Source of the DNA: Pseudonocardiales bacterium | GTDB lineage: Bacteria > Actinomycetota > Actinomycetes > Mycobacteriales > Pseudonocardiaceae | Reading direction: 5' to 3' | DNA length: 64,000 bases | Assembly: GCA_019247305.1 (NCBI GenBank) | Contig: JAFAPC010000185.1 | Coordinates: 1-64,000, forward strand | Part shown: piece after piece, positions 36,775-44,760 of the stretch | Layout of the letters: the number at the start of each line of letters is the position of its first letter | How positions within the stretch are numbered: the first letter of the stretch is position 1 | Notes under the pieces: model-generated | The model's database searches: none | What the model saw: only the letters and a program-made list of their open reading frames with translations | Told to the model about the DNA's origin: nothing | Position numbers and translations under genes: made by a program

Positions 36775-37851
36775 GAAGTCCCGGGACCGACCGCCGTGGC
36801 GGCGTCCCTCGGGGAGGGCGGCCAGCGCGAGCACCATGTCGCTGGTGACCACGCCGTGTTCGGTGGTGAGCTCGGCCACGATGTCGAAGGAGTTTGCAAT
36901 CCGGTCGGGGGTGTCGATGATGATCGTCACCACCGGGACGCGGCGGCCCAGTTGCAGCAGGCGATCGCCGTGCGGGGCGCTCGCGCCGTGGAAACCCCAC
37001 ATCCCGCGCAGCACAGTCGCGCCTCGGGCGCTGGAGCGGCGCAGCCGGTGCACCAGGGCCCGGTGCACCGGCTGCCCCTCGTGCCGCGCCCGTTCTGAGG
37101 TGTACACCGTGAGTTTCTGCCACCCGGTCATGCCGTGCTCGGCAGTCATCGCCACGGCCTGCGGGCGCTGGACGAACTCGCCGTCGCGCTTGCACACCTG
37201 AACCCGCTCCAGAGTGATCAGCGGTTGGCGCAGCAGACCACCGAGCTCAGGCAGGACCCGGCCGATCCGCTCGCCCGAACCGACCGCGACGATCATCATC
37301 GGAACGTCGGTGTTGCGCCCGAAGAACCGGGCGCGCTGGCGCTGGCCGTGCGAGGTTCCATCGACGCCCAGCAGCGCGGTGGCCCCGGTGATGCCGCGGC
37401 GGTGCAGCAGCTGGCACACCGCCGCGAAGGCCGGCATTCGGTACACGCGCTCCTGGCGGCCGACGTAGACGGTCAGTTTCACCGCCCCGGACAACTCTTC
37501 AGCCAGCTTCTCGGGTAGCCATCGCGGATCGACCTCGCCCCGCAGCAGGCTGACCCGCTCCAACGTCACCAGCCCGGGGTGCCCGATTGGGTACCGGTCC
37601 TTAAGCAGTGCCTCGATCCTGGGGCGGGTGTCCACCGCGACGGAGACGACCGGCAAGTCCTCGGACAGGGTGAGCAGCCGGTCAGTCCGGAGGTGGTGCT
37701 TGAGCCCGAACCCTTCCGCCCCGCGCAGCAGGATGCTGGTGGCTACCTCCCGCCGGCCGAAGAGGTCCAGCTGGGCGTCGGCGAGGAAAGCCCGGCCGGC
37801 CCGGTGTCGCTCGCCGAAGTAGCTGGTCAGTTTCAGGCAGTCTGCGATCAT
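36739..37851 (-). CDS. Protein with three DUF190 (PII-like) repeats
   Basis: 370 aa made of three similar ~105-residue units beginning LKLTSYFGERHRAGRAF, VKLTVYVGRQERVYRMPA and QKLTVYTSERARHEGQPVH. Each contains an ARG/GIT-like ATxLxGxxGxx loop (SILLRGAEGFG, GATALLGVDGTSHG, GATVLRGMWGFHG) and a PVV(S/T)V or VPMMIV strand. DUF190 proteins have a PII-like trimer fold and accompany CrcB fluoride channels. A triple chain could form the trimer within one polypeptide. ATG overlaps the crcB stop (ATGA). Confidence 0.82.
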   Translation of the reverse strand: MIADCLKLTSYFGERHRAGRAFLADAQLDLFGRREVATSILLRGAEGFGLKHHLRTDRLLTLSEDLPVVSVAVDTRPRIEALLKDRYPIGHPGLVTLERVSLLRGEVDPRWLPEKLAEELSGAVKLTVYVGRQERVYRMPAFAAVCQLLHRRGITGATALLGVDGTSHGQRQRARFFGRNTDVPMMIVAVGSGERIGRVLPELGGLLRQPLITLERVQVCKRDGEFVQRPQAVAMTAEHGMTGWQKLTVYTSERARHEGQPVHRALVHRLRRSSARGATVLRGMWGFHGASAPHGDRLLQLGRRVPVVTIIIDTPDRIANSFDIVAELTTEHGVVTSDMVLALAALPEGRRHGGRSRDFSPAAPGGRAPV

Positions 37852-38213
37852 AGGTGGTTTCCGATCAGCTGGCCCAGCGCCGCGGCACTAATGCCGGCGA
37901 CCACGCTCACGACCACGTTGGCCGCCAGCCCCAACACCTGGCGGTTCTCCCCGAGGCGCTGGGTTTCGAACATCCAGGTGGAGAAGGTGGTGTAGGAACC
38001 CACTGCGGCGGTGCCGGCCAACAGCGCTGCGGTGTGGCGCAGCGCCAGCCCGGTGATCAGGCCGAGTGCAGCCGCGCCGGAGAGGTTGACCACCAACGTG
38101 CCGTAGGGAAAGGCGCGGCCCGTTCGGGAGGCGATCGCGCCATCGACAACGAAGCGGAGCACCGAACCCGCTCCGCCGATCAGCACCACCCCTATCCACA
38201 ACACTACGGTCAT
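37848..38213 (-). CDS. crcB: Fluoride channel subunit CrcB/Fluc (second gene)
   Basis: 121 aa, four membrane helices. Fluc signatures are [20 protein letters not shown] and [12 protein letters not shown]. The four-TM subunits pair in antiparallel fashion; two adjacent genes usually make a heterodimer. Overlaps the first crcB gene and the DUF190 gene by 4 bp each, so the three form one coupled operon. Confidence 0.9.
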   Translation of the reverse strand: MTVVLWIGVVLIGGAGSVLRFVVDGAIASRTGRAFPYGTLVVNLSGAAALGLITGLALRHTAALLAGTAAVGSYTTFSTWMFETQRLGENRQVLGLAANVVVSVVAGISAAALGQLIGNHL

Positions 38214-38611
38214 ACTCGGACCGGTACCCGTCGCACCATGGCGGTCGCGAGGTGGATCGCGGCGTAGCCACCGACGATGCTTGCTAAGGCGTAACTGAGG
38301 GCAAGCGCGAAGTGCCGGGCGTCGATCATCCTGAGCAGTTCCACCTGCATCGTCGAGAACGTGGTGAGCCCCCCGCACAGACCCGTACCCAGCAGTGGCC
38401 GCCGGTAGCTGGACAGCGGTAACCGCTCTTGCAGACGGGTGGCGACGTAACCGAGCAAGAAGGCGCCACCCAGATTCACCAGAAAGGTTGCCCACGGCCA
38501 ACTCGATACCGCTGCCGGGTACGCCTCGGCCAAGAGCCCACGACACAGCGTGCCAATGGCTCCACCGGCGAAGACTGCCGCTAACTCCCAATGGTCCGGT
38601 ATGGAGGCCAT
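38210..38611 (-). CDS. crcB: Fluoride channel subunit CrcB/Fluc (first gene)
   Basis: 133 aa, four membrane helices with [20 protein letters not shown] and [12 protein letters not shown]. Start MASIPDHW at 38611 is chosen over 38683, because the longer form would translate a 43-bp palindrome. The ribosome site is weak (AGAGG). First gene of the fluoride-export operon with a second crcB and a DUF190 gene. Confidence 0.88.
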   Translation of the reverse strand: MASIPDHWELAAVFAGGAIGTLCRGLLAEAYPAAVSSWPWATFLVNLGGAFLLGYVATRLQERLPLSSYRRPLLGTGLCGGLTTFSTMQVELLRMIDARHFALALSYALASIVGGYAAIHLATAMVRRVPVRV

Positions 38612-38638
38612 GGCCTCTGATTGAAACACGACTGCTTC

Positions 38639-38681
38639 GAGGTTGCCTAGGACGATCGTCACGATCGTCCTAGGCAACCTC
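38639..38681. repeat. 43-bp perfect palindrome in the crcB leader
   Basis: Twenty-one bases at 38639-38659 are exactly complementary to 38661-38681 with one central C; the half-site reads GAGGTTGCCTAGGACGATCG plus T. It lies 28-70 bp upstream of the crcB start. It may be an operator, a transcript hairpin controlling the fluoride operon, or a terminator for the opposite strand. Confidence 0.85.
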
Positions 38682-38751
38682 ACTCTCGCGGGACCCCCAT
38701 AGGGCTAACGCCTACCGTGTGTTGCCTATCACGCCAGACGTGAGCACCCCC

Positions 38752-38775
38752 GAAACATACCATTGGGTGTGTTTG
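38752..38775. promoter_or_regulatory. Candidate operator of the TetR regulator
   Basis: GAAACATACC-ATTG-GGTGTGTTTG is an imperfect inverted repeat resembling the binding elements of gamma-butyrolactone-receptor TetR proteins (ACATACC...GGTNTGTTTG type). It lies ~62 bp before the TetR start and between it and the divergent crcB operon, so autoregulation and control of crcB are both possible. Confidence 0.45.
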
Positions 38776-38836
38776 CGCCGCTACCTGAGAAGTTCATGCA
38801 CCTCTATGGGCTTCAAACGGGTAGCTTCAAAGCGTC

Positions 38837-39520
38837 ATGTCCAGCACCGGTGCTGCCCGATCCGGGGCCGGCGACCGCGATGCCTCCGCACGCCGGGCCA
38901 CGCTGCAGCCACGGGCCCGGGCCACCCGGCTGGCCATCCTGACTGCCGCCGCCGAGCACTTTGCCCGAAACGGCTACCACGCCACCTCGCTGGACAGCGT
39001 GCTGGCCGACAGCGGCGGGACCAAAGGAGCGCTGTACTTCCACTTCGCCTCTAAGGAGGCCCTGGCCCGAGCCGTCGTCGCCGAGATGGCCCGTGGCTTG
39101 GAAGAGCTTCGCGAGCAGGTCAGTGGTCGTGGGCTTGACCCGCTCTCGACGCTGGTAGCGCTGGTCGAGGGAGTGACCTTCCAGCTGATCGACAACCCGA
39201 TTGCCCGAGGTGGCATGCGGCTGCTCAACGACCTGCCGGTGTGCGCCCAAGACACGCCCGGGCACTACGGCGTCGGCGAACGTAACGCGCTGGCGCTGTT
39301 GACCCAGGCCGCGCAGGCCGGCCTGCTCCGGGAAGGGATGGAGCCGGCGTCGTTGGCCCGGCAGATCGTCGCGGTGGTAGCTGGCCACCGGCAGGTCTGC
39401 CACGCCGTGGACGGCTGCCGCACCCTGCGGCAGCGCCTCGATGAGGCCTGGGCTCTGCTGCTTCCGGCAATCGCCACCGACGCGTGGCTGGCTGCCTGGC
39501 GTGCCACCCGCGCCCAGTAG
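38837..39520 (+). CDS. TetR family regulator, ScbR/ArpA-like
   Basis: 227 aa. After a basic N-terminal arm the HTH reads RLAILTAAAEHFARNGYHATSL then GTKGALYFHFASKEALA (in parts), typical of gamma-butyrolactone receptor-like TetR proteins. The C-terminal ligand domain has FQLIDNPIARGGMRLLND, the RGG.RL feature of that subgroup. Ligand unknown. An operator-like site lies upstream. Confidence 0.85.
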   Translation: MSSTGAARSGAGDRDASARRATLQPRARATRLAILTAAAEHFARNGYHATSLDSVLADSGGTKGALYFHFASKEALARAVVAEMARGLEELREQVSGRGLDPLSTLVALVEGVTFQLIDNPIARGGMRLLNDLPVCAQDTPGHYGVGERNALALLTQAAQAGLLREGMEPASLARQIVAVVAGHRQVCHAVDGCRTLRQRLDEAWALLLPAIATDAWLAAWRATRAQ

Positions 39521-39748
39521 CGCTCCAGCAGGATGTCACCTTCCGCGCCATCGCCGGTGGGGGGTAGTTCCAAGGGCCCCGGCGTCACGGGGGCAACGCG
39601 ACGCCGGGGCCATAAACCCGATCCGCCCGGGCGCGGTCGGACAGATCGGGGGCTTGAGTGCGGCAGGGTTGGTGGACCACTGGGGATTGGTGCAGTCGGA
39701 CCGGAACCAGCCCTCGGTAGGCGGCGGCCTACCCCAGCTGCCGCGAGA

Positions 39749-40627
39749 TCAGTCCGGTGAGGTGCCGGGTTGCGCAGCAGGAGACCATGGCAGGTCGCTG
39801 GCGCTGAGGTACCGCAGGCGATGCAACAGAGCGGGACCGGATGTGGCCCAGCGGTCACGCACCGCGACGTCCGGGGCGCCCTTGGTGCCCGCACCGCTTC
39901 CGGTGCCGCTGGCCATGCCGGCCGAGGTGGTACTGGGCAGCGGACTCGGCGCCGCCGGGTCGTCGCCGGGTGCGGCGGGCTGGAATGAGGGCTGCGCGGT
40001 GGGCGCGGTGGCGTGGACCGGGGCGGCGGGTGGAACGCGGTCCACGACGGTAGGCCTAGTGGGAGCGCCGAGGGTGGGCGCCGGAGCTGGTGCGGCCGCT
40101 GCCCGCATGGCGGGCTGGGCGGTCTGGGCGGGCGGAAGGGGCGCGGGTTTCTCGTCCAGGGCGTGCGAGCGCACACCGGCGCGGTCCTGGATGGGCCGGG
40201 ACAGCGGAAGCGGGATTCGGCCAGTCAGGGCTCGGACCAGCGGGCTTGACACACCGGCGGCGCCCACGATGGGTTGCGCTCCGTCGAGCTTCACCAGGGG
40301 GCCGAGCTTCACCAGGGGCGCGACGGACCGCCACGGTGCTGAAACGGCCGACGGTGCTGCGACGAGAGAGCGCACCGCCGTGACGGTCGAGGCGGCCGTG
40401 GTCGACGAACCGGGGTCCGTGCCAGTCAGGTCGTTGCCACCTGGGCTGCTGACCACCTGGGCCGGGCCGGTGACCGGCTGCCCCAGGTTCTCCTCCGCAA
40501 GGCCGATTCCTGACCCGAGCAGCCATCCCGCGACGACCAGCCCGCCGAGTACGAGGGCTCGCGACAGTGCGCGCAGCACCCCGTCGGGCGCGTAACGCGC
40601 CCGCCTCGTCGCGGGGATGGCGGCCAC
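39749..40627 (-). CDS. Secreted or anchored Pro/Ala-rich protein
   Basis: 292 aa. GTG start at 40627 after GAGGGGGA. Basic N-terminus with ALVLGGLVVAGWLLGSGIGLAEE forming a signal peptide or anchor (residues ~25-45). The rest is low-complexity Pro/Ala/Thr/Ser, including LVKLGPLVKLDG and long PAPAP/PPAAP stretches, so it probably spans the cell wall. No catalytic domain. The two overlapping opposite-strand frames here are compositional shadows. The ~230 bp between it and the TetR gene hold nothing recognised. Confidence 0.6.
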   Translation of the reverse strand: MAAIPATRRARYAPDGVLRALSRALVLGGLVVAGWLLGSGIGLAEENLGQPVTGPAQVVSSPGGNDLTGTDPGSSTTAASTVTAVRSLVAAPSAVSAPWRSVAPLVKLGPLVKLDGAQPIVGAAGVSSPLVRALTGRIPLPLSRPIQDRAGVRSHALDEKPAPLPPAQTAQPAMRAAAAPAPAPTLGAPTRPTVVDRVPPAAPVHATAPTAQPSFQPAAPGDDPAAPSPLPSTTSAGMASGTGSGAGTKGAPDVAVRDRWATSGPALLHRLRYLSASDLPWSPAAQPGTSPD

Positions 40628-40791
40628 GGTTCCCCCTCTAACCTCTCCGCCCAGTCCAGCTTTACCGGACCATGGTAGCGGTAACACTACACGCTGTGAC
40701 CGCTCAAGGGAAGATCTGCCGTCGTCCGCAGAGCTGTCCGCAAAGCTGTCCTCGGGGCTGTCCTAGGGGCTGGCCTCAGGGCGGTATGCCG

Positions 40792-41970
40792 TCACGGCCT
40801 GACGCAAGCCAGGCGAGCAACCGCCTCGTCGAGCACGTCGGCGCGCTTGCAGAACGCGAAGCGCACCATATGTCGCCACGGTGCCGGGTCATCGACGAAG
40901 GCCTGCACCGGTATCGCCGCCACACCGGCGCGCTCCGGCAACGTGCGGCAGAACTCCAGGCCATCGGAGTACCCCAGCGGCCGGATGTCCGCACAGAGGA
41001 AGTAGGTCCCCTCGGATCGATGCACCCCAAACCCCGCCGCGCGCAAGCCGGCAGCCAGCCGGTGGTGCTTGTCCTGCAATGCCCTCCGGTGTGCGGCCAC
41101 CCAGTCTTGCTCGGTGCGCAGGGCACGGGCCACCGCCGGCTGGAACGGGGCCCCGCCGACGAAGGTGAGGAACTGCTTGGCCGCCAGGGTCGCGGCCACC
41201 AGGTGTGCGGGCCCGCACACCCAGCCGATTTTCCAGCCGGTGACGCTGAACGTCTTGCCCGCGCTGGAGACGGACAGCGTGCGCTGGGCCATTCCCGGGA
41301 ACGCGGCGATCGGCAGGTGACGGGCTCCGTCGAACACCAGGTGCTCATACACCTCGTCGGTGATCACCAACAGGTCGTGCTCCACCGCGAGCCCCGCCAG
41401 CGCCGTCAGCTCGGGCCGGCGCAGCACGGTGCCGGTGGGGTTGTGCGGGCTGTTGATCAGTAGCGCCCGGGTGGTGGGCGTGATCGCGCCGGCCAGTGCG
41501 TCGAGGTCCAGCGCGAACCCGTCCCCGTCGGCGGTCAGCGACACGCAGCGGCGCCGCGCGCCGGCCAGCGCGACCGCGGCGGCGTAGGAGTCGTAGTAGG
41601 GCTCGATGAGCAGCACCTCGTCGCCCGGCTGGACCAGGGCCAGCAGTGCGGCACTGATCGCTTCGGTGGCGCCGACGGTGATCAGCACCTCGGTGTCCGG
41701 ATCGTGCACCAGGCCGTAGTGGGCTGCGCGGTACTCGGCGACGGCCTGACGCAGCTCCGGGATGCCCTTCCCGGGGGGATACTGGTTGTGCCCGCTGGCG
41801 ATGGCCACCTGGGCAGCCACCAGCATGCTCGCCGGGCCGTCGGTGTCCGGGAAGCCCTGGCCGAGGTTCACCGCGTCGGTGCGCGCCGCCAGCTCGGTCA
41901 TCTCCGCGAAGATCGTCGAGGCGAAGGGCTGCAGCCGGGGAAGAAGTCCGTGGGTTCGCACAGCTGCCAT
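40792..41970 (-). CDS. PLP-dependent aminotransferase, class I/II (DapC/methionine aminotransferase-like)
   Basis: 392 aa fold type I enzyme. NLGQGFPDTDGP at the N-terminus, GATEAISAALLAL, INSPHNPTGTVL, ITDEVYEHLVFDG and the PLP lysine in SSAGKTFSVTGWKIGW. C-terminal Arg in MVRFAFCK. Relatives act as N-succinyldiaminopimelate or keto-methylthiobutyrate aminotransferases; sequence alone does not decide. Start at 41970 (MAAVRTHG). Divergent from the DUF445 gene with ~38 bp between starts. Confidence 0.87.
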   Translation of the reverse strand: MAAVRTHGLLPRLQPFASTIFAEMTELAARTDAVNLGQGFPDTDGPASMLVAAQVAIASGHNQYPPGKGIPELRQAVAEYRAAHYGLVHDPDTEVLITVGATEAISAALLALVQPGDEVLLIEPYYDSYAAAVALAGARRRCVSLTADGDGFALDLDALAGAITPTTRALLINSPHNPTGTVLRRPELTALAGLAVEHDLLVITDEVYEHLVFDGARHLPIAAFPGMAQRTLSVSSAGKTFSVTGWKIGWVCGPAHLVAATLAAKQFLTFVGGAPFQPAVARALRTEQDWVAAHRRALQDKHHRLAAGLRAAGFGVHRSEGTYFLCADIRPLGYSDGLEFCRTLPERAGVAAIPVQAFVDDPAPWRHMVRFAFCKRADVLDEAVARLACVRP

Positions 41971-42008
41971 CCTGCTGCACCGCCCCTGGGCCAGGCACAA
42001 TCGGCAGC

Positions 42009-43271
42009 GTGGAGCTGACCAGCAACGAGCAGGCCAAGCAGCGGGGGCTGCGCCGGATGAAGGCGGTCGCGCTGGCGTTCCTGTTGGGCGCCGCGGTGGT
42101 GTACGTGCTGGCGCGGCTCACCGAGAACTTCCAGGGGGGCGCCTATGGGTGGGTGGGGTACCTGGCGGCGATGGCCGAGGCCAGCATGGTCGGCGCGCTG
42201 GCCGACTGGTTCGCCGTGACCGCCCTGTTCCGCCACCCCCTCGGGTTGCCGATTCCGCACACCGCGATCATCCCGCGCAAGAAGGATGCACTCGGGGAGA
42301 ACCTTGGCGACTTCGTCGGTGACAATTTTCTCGCCCAAGCGGTGGTGGCCGACAAGCTGCGCCGGGTAGGGATCGGGGTTCGGCTGGGTGGCTGGCTGGC
42401 GCAGCCCCACAACGCCGAGCGCGTCACCGCGGAGCTCGCTACCGCGGTGCGGGCCGCGGTGACCGTGCTGCGCGACGACGACGTGCAAGCGGTGCTGGAG
42501 CACGCGCTGGTGAAACGTTTCCTTGAGCAACCCTGGGGACCACCGTTGGGTCGGTTGCTCGGCCAGCTGCTCACCGACGGGGCGCACCACAAACTCGTTG
42601 ATCTGATCACCGAGCGGGCCTATGAGTGGGTCCGCGACAACCACGGCGCGGTGTTGCGAGTGGTCAGCCAGCGCTTGCCGGACTGGTCGCCGAGGTTCGT
42701 CGACGAACTGGTCGCCGACAAGCTGTACGGGGAGGTGTTGGCGTTCGCTTGGGCGGTGCGTATCGAGCCTCACCACCCCATGCGCACAGCGGTGGACACC
42801 TTCTTGATGGAGTTCGCCCAGGATCTCCGGACCGACCCGGCGACGATCGAGCGCGCCGAGGCGGTCAAGCTGCAGGTCCTGGCGCACCCTGAGGTTCAGA
42901 TCCTGCTCGCCTCGGCGTGGGGAAACGCGAAGAAGATGCTGCTCGCCGCGGCGGAGGACCCGTCCTCGGAGCTGCGACGCCGGATGCGCACTACGCTGGT
43001 GGCGCTGGGCGGGCGGCTGGGGCGGGACGCGGAGCTGCGCTTCAAGATGGAGGACTGGCTCCAGGGGGTGGCCAGTTACGTGATCTCCAACTACCGCAGG
43101 GAGATCATCACTCTGATCACCGACACGGTGGCGCGCTGGGATGCCCAGGAGACCTCCCGCAAGGTGGAGCTGCAGGTAGGCCGGGATCTCCAGTTCATCC
43201 GGATCAACGGCACCGTGATCGGTGCGCTGGCCGGCCTGGCCATCCACCTCGTCTCGCAACTTTTACTGTGA
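42009..43271 (+). CDS. DUF445 membrane protein
   Basis: 420 aa. N-terminal helix KAVALAFLLGAAVVYVLA, the DUF445 signature YLAAMAEASMVGALADWFAVTALFRHPLGLPIPHTAIIPRKKD (in parts), a long helical soluble middle, then a C-terminal helix VIGALAGLAIHLVSQLLL. Family found across bacteria; role in envelope not defined. GTG start. Followed by DUF2516 57 bp downstream. Confidence 0.85.
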   Translation: MELTSNEQAKQRGLRRMKAVALAFLLGAAVVYVLARLTENFQGGAYGWVGYLAAMAEASMVGALADWFAVTALFRHPLGLPIPHTAIIPRKKDALGENLGDFVGDNFLAQAVVADKLRRVGIGVRLGGWLAQPHNAERVTAELATAVRAAVTVLRDDDVQAVLEHALVKRFLEQPWGPPLGRLLGQLLTDGAHHKLVDLITERAYEWVRDNHGAVLRVVSQRLPDWSPRFVDELVADKLYGEVLAFAWAVRIEPHHPMRTAVDTFLMEFAQDLRTDPATIERAEAVKLQVLAHPEVQILLASAWGNAKKMLLAAAEDPSSELRRRMRTTLVALGGRLGRDAELRFKMEDWLQGVASYVISNYRREIITLITDTVARWDAQETSRKVELQVGRDLQFIRINGTVIGALAGLAIHLVSQLLL

Positions 43272-43328
43272 CGATTACCGGCGTGCTGGGACTCTTTCGC
43301 TCGGCCGTCCTCCGCGTATCCTGGCCAG

Positions 43329-43637
43329 GTGCTGCTGCAGTCGTTGGATTTCTGGGTCTTCGAGATCCTGTACTGGCTGGCGATCCCGGTCGGGCTTTTC
43401 GCGTTCATCCACGCTGCGCTCCAGCGGGCTGATGCCTACACCGCGACCGACAAGCTGACTAAGCCGGCCTGGTTGGGCATCACCGGTGGCGCCACCGCCG
43501 CCCTAGTCCTGTTCGCTCCGTCGTGGTGGGAAGGTTTCTTCCTGACGTTCTGGCTGCTCGCCCTGGTGGCGGTGCTGGTCTACATCGTGGACGTCAAACC
43601 TGCGGTGACTGAGGTGCAGCGCCGTCCACGCTGGTAA
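43329..43637 (+). CDS. DUF2516 small membrane protein
   Basis: 102 aa with three membrane helices (FEILYWLAIPVGLFAFIHA, WLGITGGATAALVLFAP and FLTFWLLALVAVLVYIVD) and a short basic tail. The sequence AALQRADAYTATDKLTKPAWLGI between helices 1 and 2 is the DUF2516 hallmark. GTG start. Actinobacterial family of unknown role. Confidence 0.8.
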   Translation: MLLQSLDFWVFEILYWLAIPVGLFAFIHAALQRADAYTATDKLTKPAWLGITGGATAALVLFAPSWWEGFFLTFWLLALVAVLVYIVDVKPAVTEVQRRPRW

Positions 43638-43679
43638 GCGCCCGGCGTGGGCCGGGAACACCGTCCCCGGGTGGTAACC

Positions 43680-43697
43680 CATGCACGGCCGTGCATG
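43680..43697. promoter_or_regulatory. 18-bp perfect palindrome upstream of the cation transporter
   Basis: CATGCACGGCCGTGCATG is a perfect palindrome ending 19 bp before the transporter start. Position and symmetry suit an operator for a metal-responsive repressor; the regulator is not in the window. Confidence 0.4.
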
Positions 43698-43716
43698 TCT
43701 GTCGGGGCAGGTCGGT

Positions 43717-44658
43717 ATGGTGACGCGCATGGGTGACCATCGGCATGAGTATGGTGGCGCAGCGTCAGACCGTCGCCGGCTGGGCTGGGCACTGGCGATC
43801 ATCTCGGTCGTGCTGCTGGCCGAGGCTCTCGGCGCCGCCCTGACCGGCTCGCTGGCCTTGCTCGCCGATGTCGGCCATCTGGTGACTGACGTGCTGGGCC
43901 TGGCGGCCGCGTTGCTCGCCACCGTGCTCGCCCAGCGCCCACCCACCCACGCCCGCACCTACGGCCTGGGCCGTGCGGAGGTCCTTGCCGCCGCGCTCAA
44001 CGCGCTGGTGCTCCTGGTGGTGGGCGCAGTGGTGGCGGGGCGGGCGGTGCTTCGGCTGGCCGCAGCGCCACCGGTCGCCGGGGTCCCGCTGCTGGCGCTC
44101 GGAGCACTCGGGCTGGTCGGCAACCTGGCCGCGTTGGCGGTGCTCACCCGTGCCGGCCCCGGCCTCGACGGATCGCACCAGCGCGGCCTCAACTTACGCG
44201 GCGCGCTGCTGGAGGTGGCCAGCGATGTGCTCGGCTCCCTGGCGGTGCTTGGGGTGGCGCTGGTGACGCTCACCACTGGCTGGCGTCTGGCTGACCCGGT
44301 GGCGTCCCTGGTGATCGCCGCCCTGATCGTGCCGCGGGCGCTGGCGCTGCTGCGTGAGGCGGCGCACGTGCTGCTGGAGGGCACCCCGCGCGAGGTGGAC
44401 ACCACGGAGGTGGACCGGGTGCTGCGGACGGTGCCGGGGGTGCGTGAGGTGCACGACCTGCACCTGTGGACGATCACCTCAGGCCGGCATGTGGTTTCCG
44501 CGCACCTGGTGGTCGAGGAGGAGACGCGGTCGCTGCGCTGTGGGGACGCCTCCGTACTCGATGCCGCCGCGACGGCGCTGCGCCGCCACTTCGGGCTCAC
44601 GCACAGCACCTTGCAGGTCGAGCACGCCGAGCACGCTGACCACGAGCACACCTGCTGA
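43717..44658 (+). CDS. Cation diffusion facilitator (CzcD/ZitB-like)
   Basis: 313 aa, six membrane helices plus a cytoplasmic domain; exports divalent metal, probably zinc, against protons. Metal site residues are in ADVGHLVTDVLG (helix 2) and EVASDVLGS (helix 5), the HxxxD/DxxxD pairs of the family. Cytoplasmic domain VREVHDLHLWTITSGRHVVSAHL. The C-terminus is His-rich (VEHAEHADHEHTC). Start at 43717 or 43729. The 3' end is repeated in part at 52.36 kb. Confidence 0.9.
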   Translation: MVTRMGDHRHEYGGAASDRRRLGWALAIISVVLLAEALGAALTGSLALLADVGHLVTDVLGLAAALLATVLAQRPPTHARTYGLGRAEVLAAALNALVLLVVGAVVAGRAVLRLAAAPPVAGVPLLALGALGLVGNLAALAVLTRAGPGLDGSHQRGLNLRGALLEVASDVLGSLAVLGVALVTLTTGWRLADPVASLVIAALIVPRALALLREAAHVLLEGTPREVDTTEVDRVLRTVPGVREVHDLHLWTITSGRHVVSAHLVVEEETRSLRCGDASVLDAAATALRRHFGLTHSTLQVEHAEHADHEHTC

Positions 44659-44687
44659 GCTCAGCCGGCGCGGGTGGCGTTCACCAA
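44605..44687. repeat. Direct repeat, left copy (transporter 3' end)
   Basis: Three blocks identical to the copy at 52356-52434: 21 bp (AGCACCTTGCAGGTCGAGCA plus C), 18 bp (GAGCACACCTGCTGAGCT) and 26 bp beginning CAGCCGGCGCGGGTGGCG. The left copy has 18 extra bases between blocks 1 and 2; the right copy has 14 extra between 2 and 3. It brackets the 7.7-kb insertion zone. Confidence 0.85.
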
Positions 44688-44760
44688 AGCGGTATCGCCA
44701 CCCGCGCCCGAGAGTGTGCCCAGCGCCCAGGTGTCGGTGTGCAGGCTGGTTCACTCGTGC
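44661..44760 (-). pseudogene. 3' remnant of a maleylpyruvate-isomerase-like gene
   Basis: On the minus strand the end reads ALVNATRAG and stop, the same C-terminus as the intact gene at 52408-53127. A further patch near 44710-44735 corresponds to its HTDAWALSTRSGT region, with the middle deleted. It is a truncated relic of the same gene. Confidence 0.65.

Noticed and set aside
38612-38750. Possible fluoride (crcB) riboswitch upstream of the crcB operon
   Set aside because: The minus-strand leader has short complementary segments around 38700-38725, but the conserved bases and pseudoknot layout of the crcB motif could not be matched. A covariance-model search would decide.
39441-40595. A 384-codon plus-strand open frame opposite the Pro/Ala-rich protein
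   Set aside because: It mirrors a low-complexity GC-rich gene, has no domain and no ribosome site, and the minus-strand protein has a signal peptide and a good start.
41898-43259. A 453-codon minus-strand open frame over DUF445
   Set aside because: Shadow of the DUF445 gene caused by GC-rich third positions; no recognisable family.
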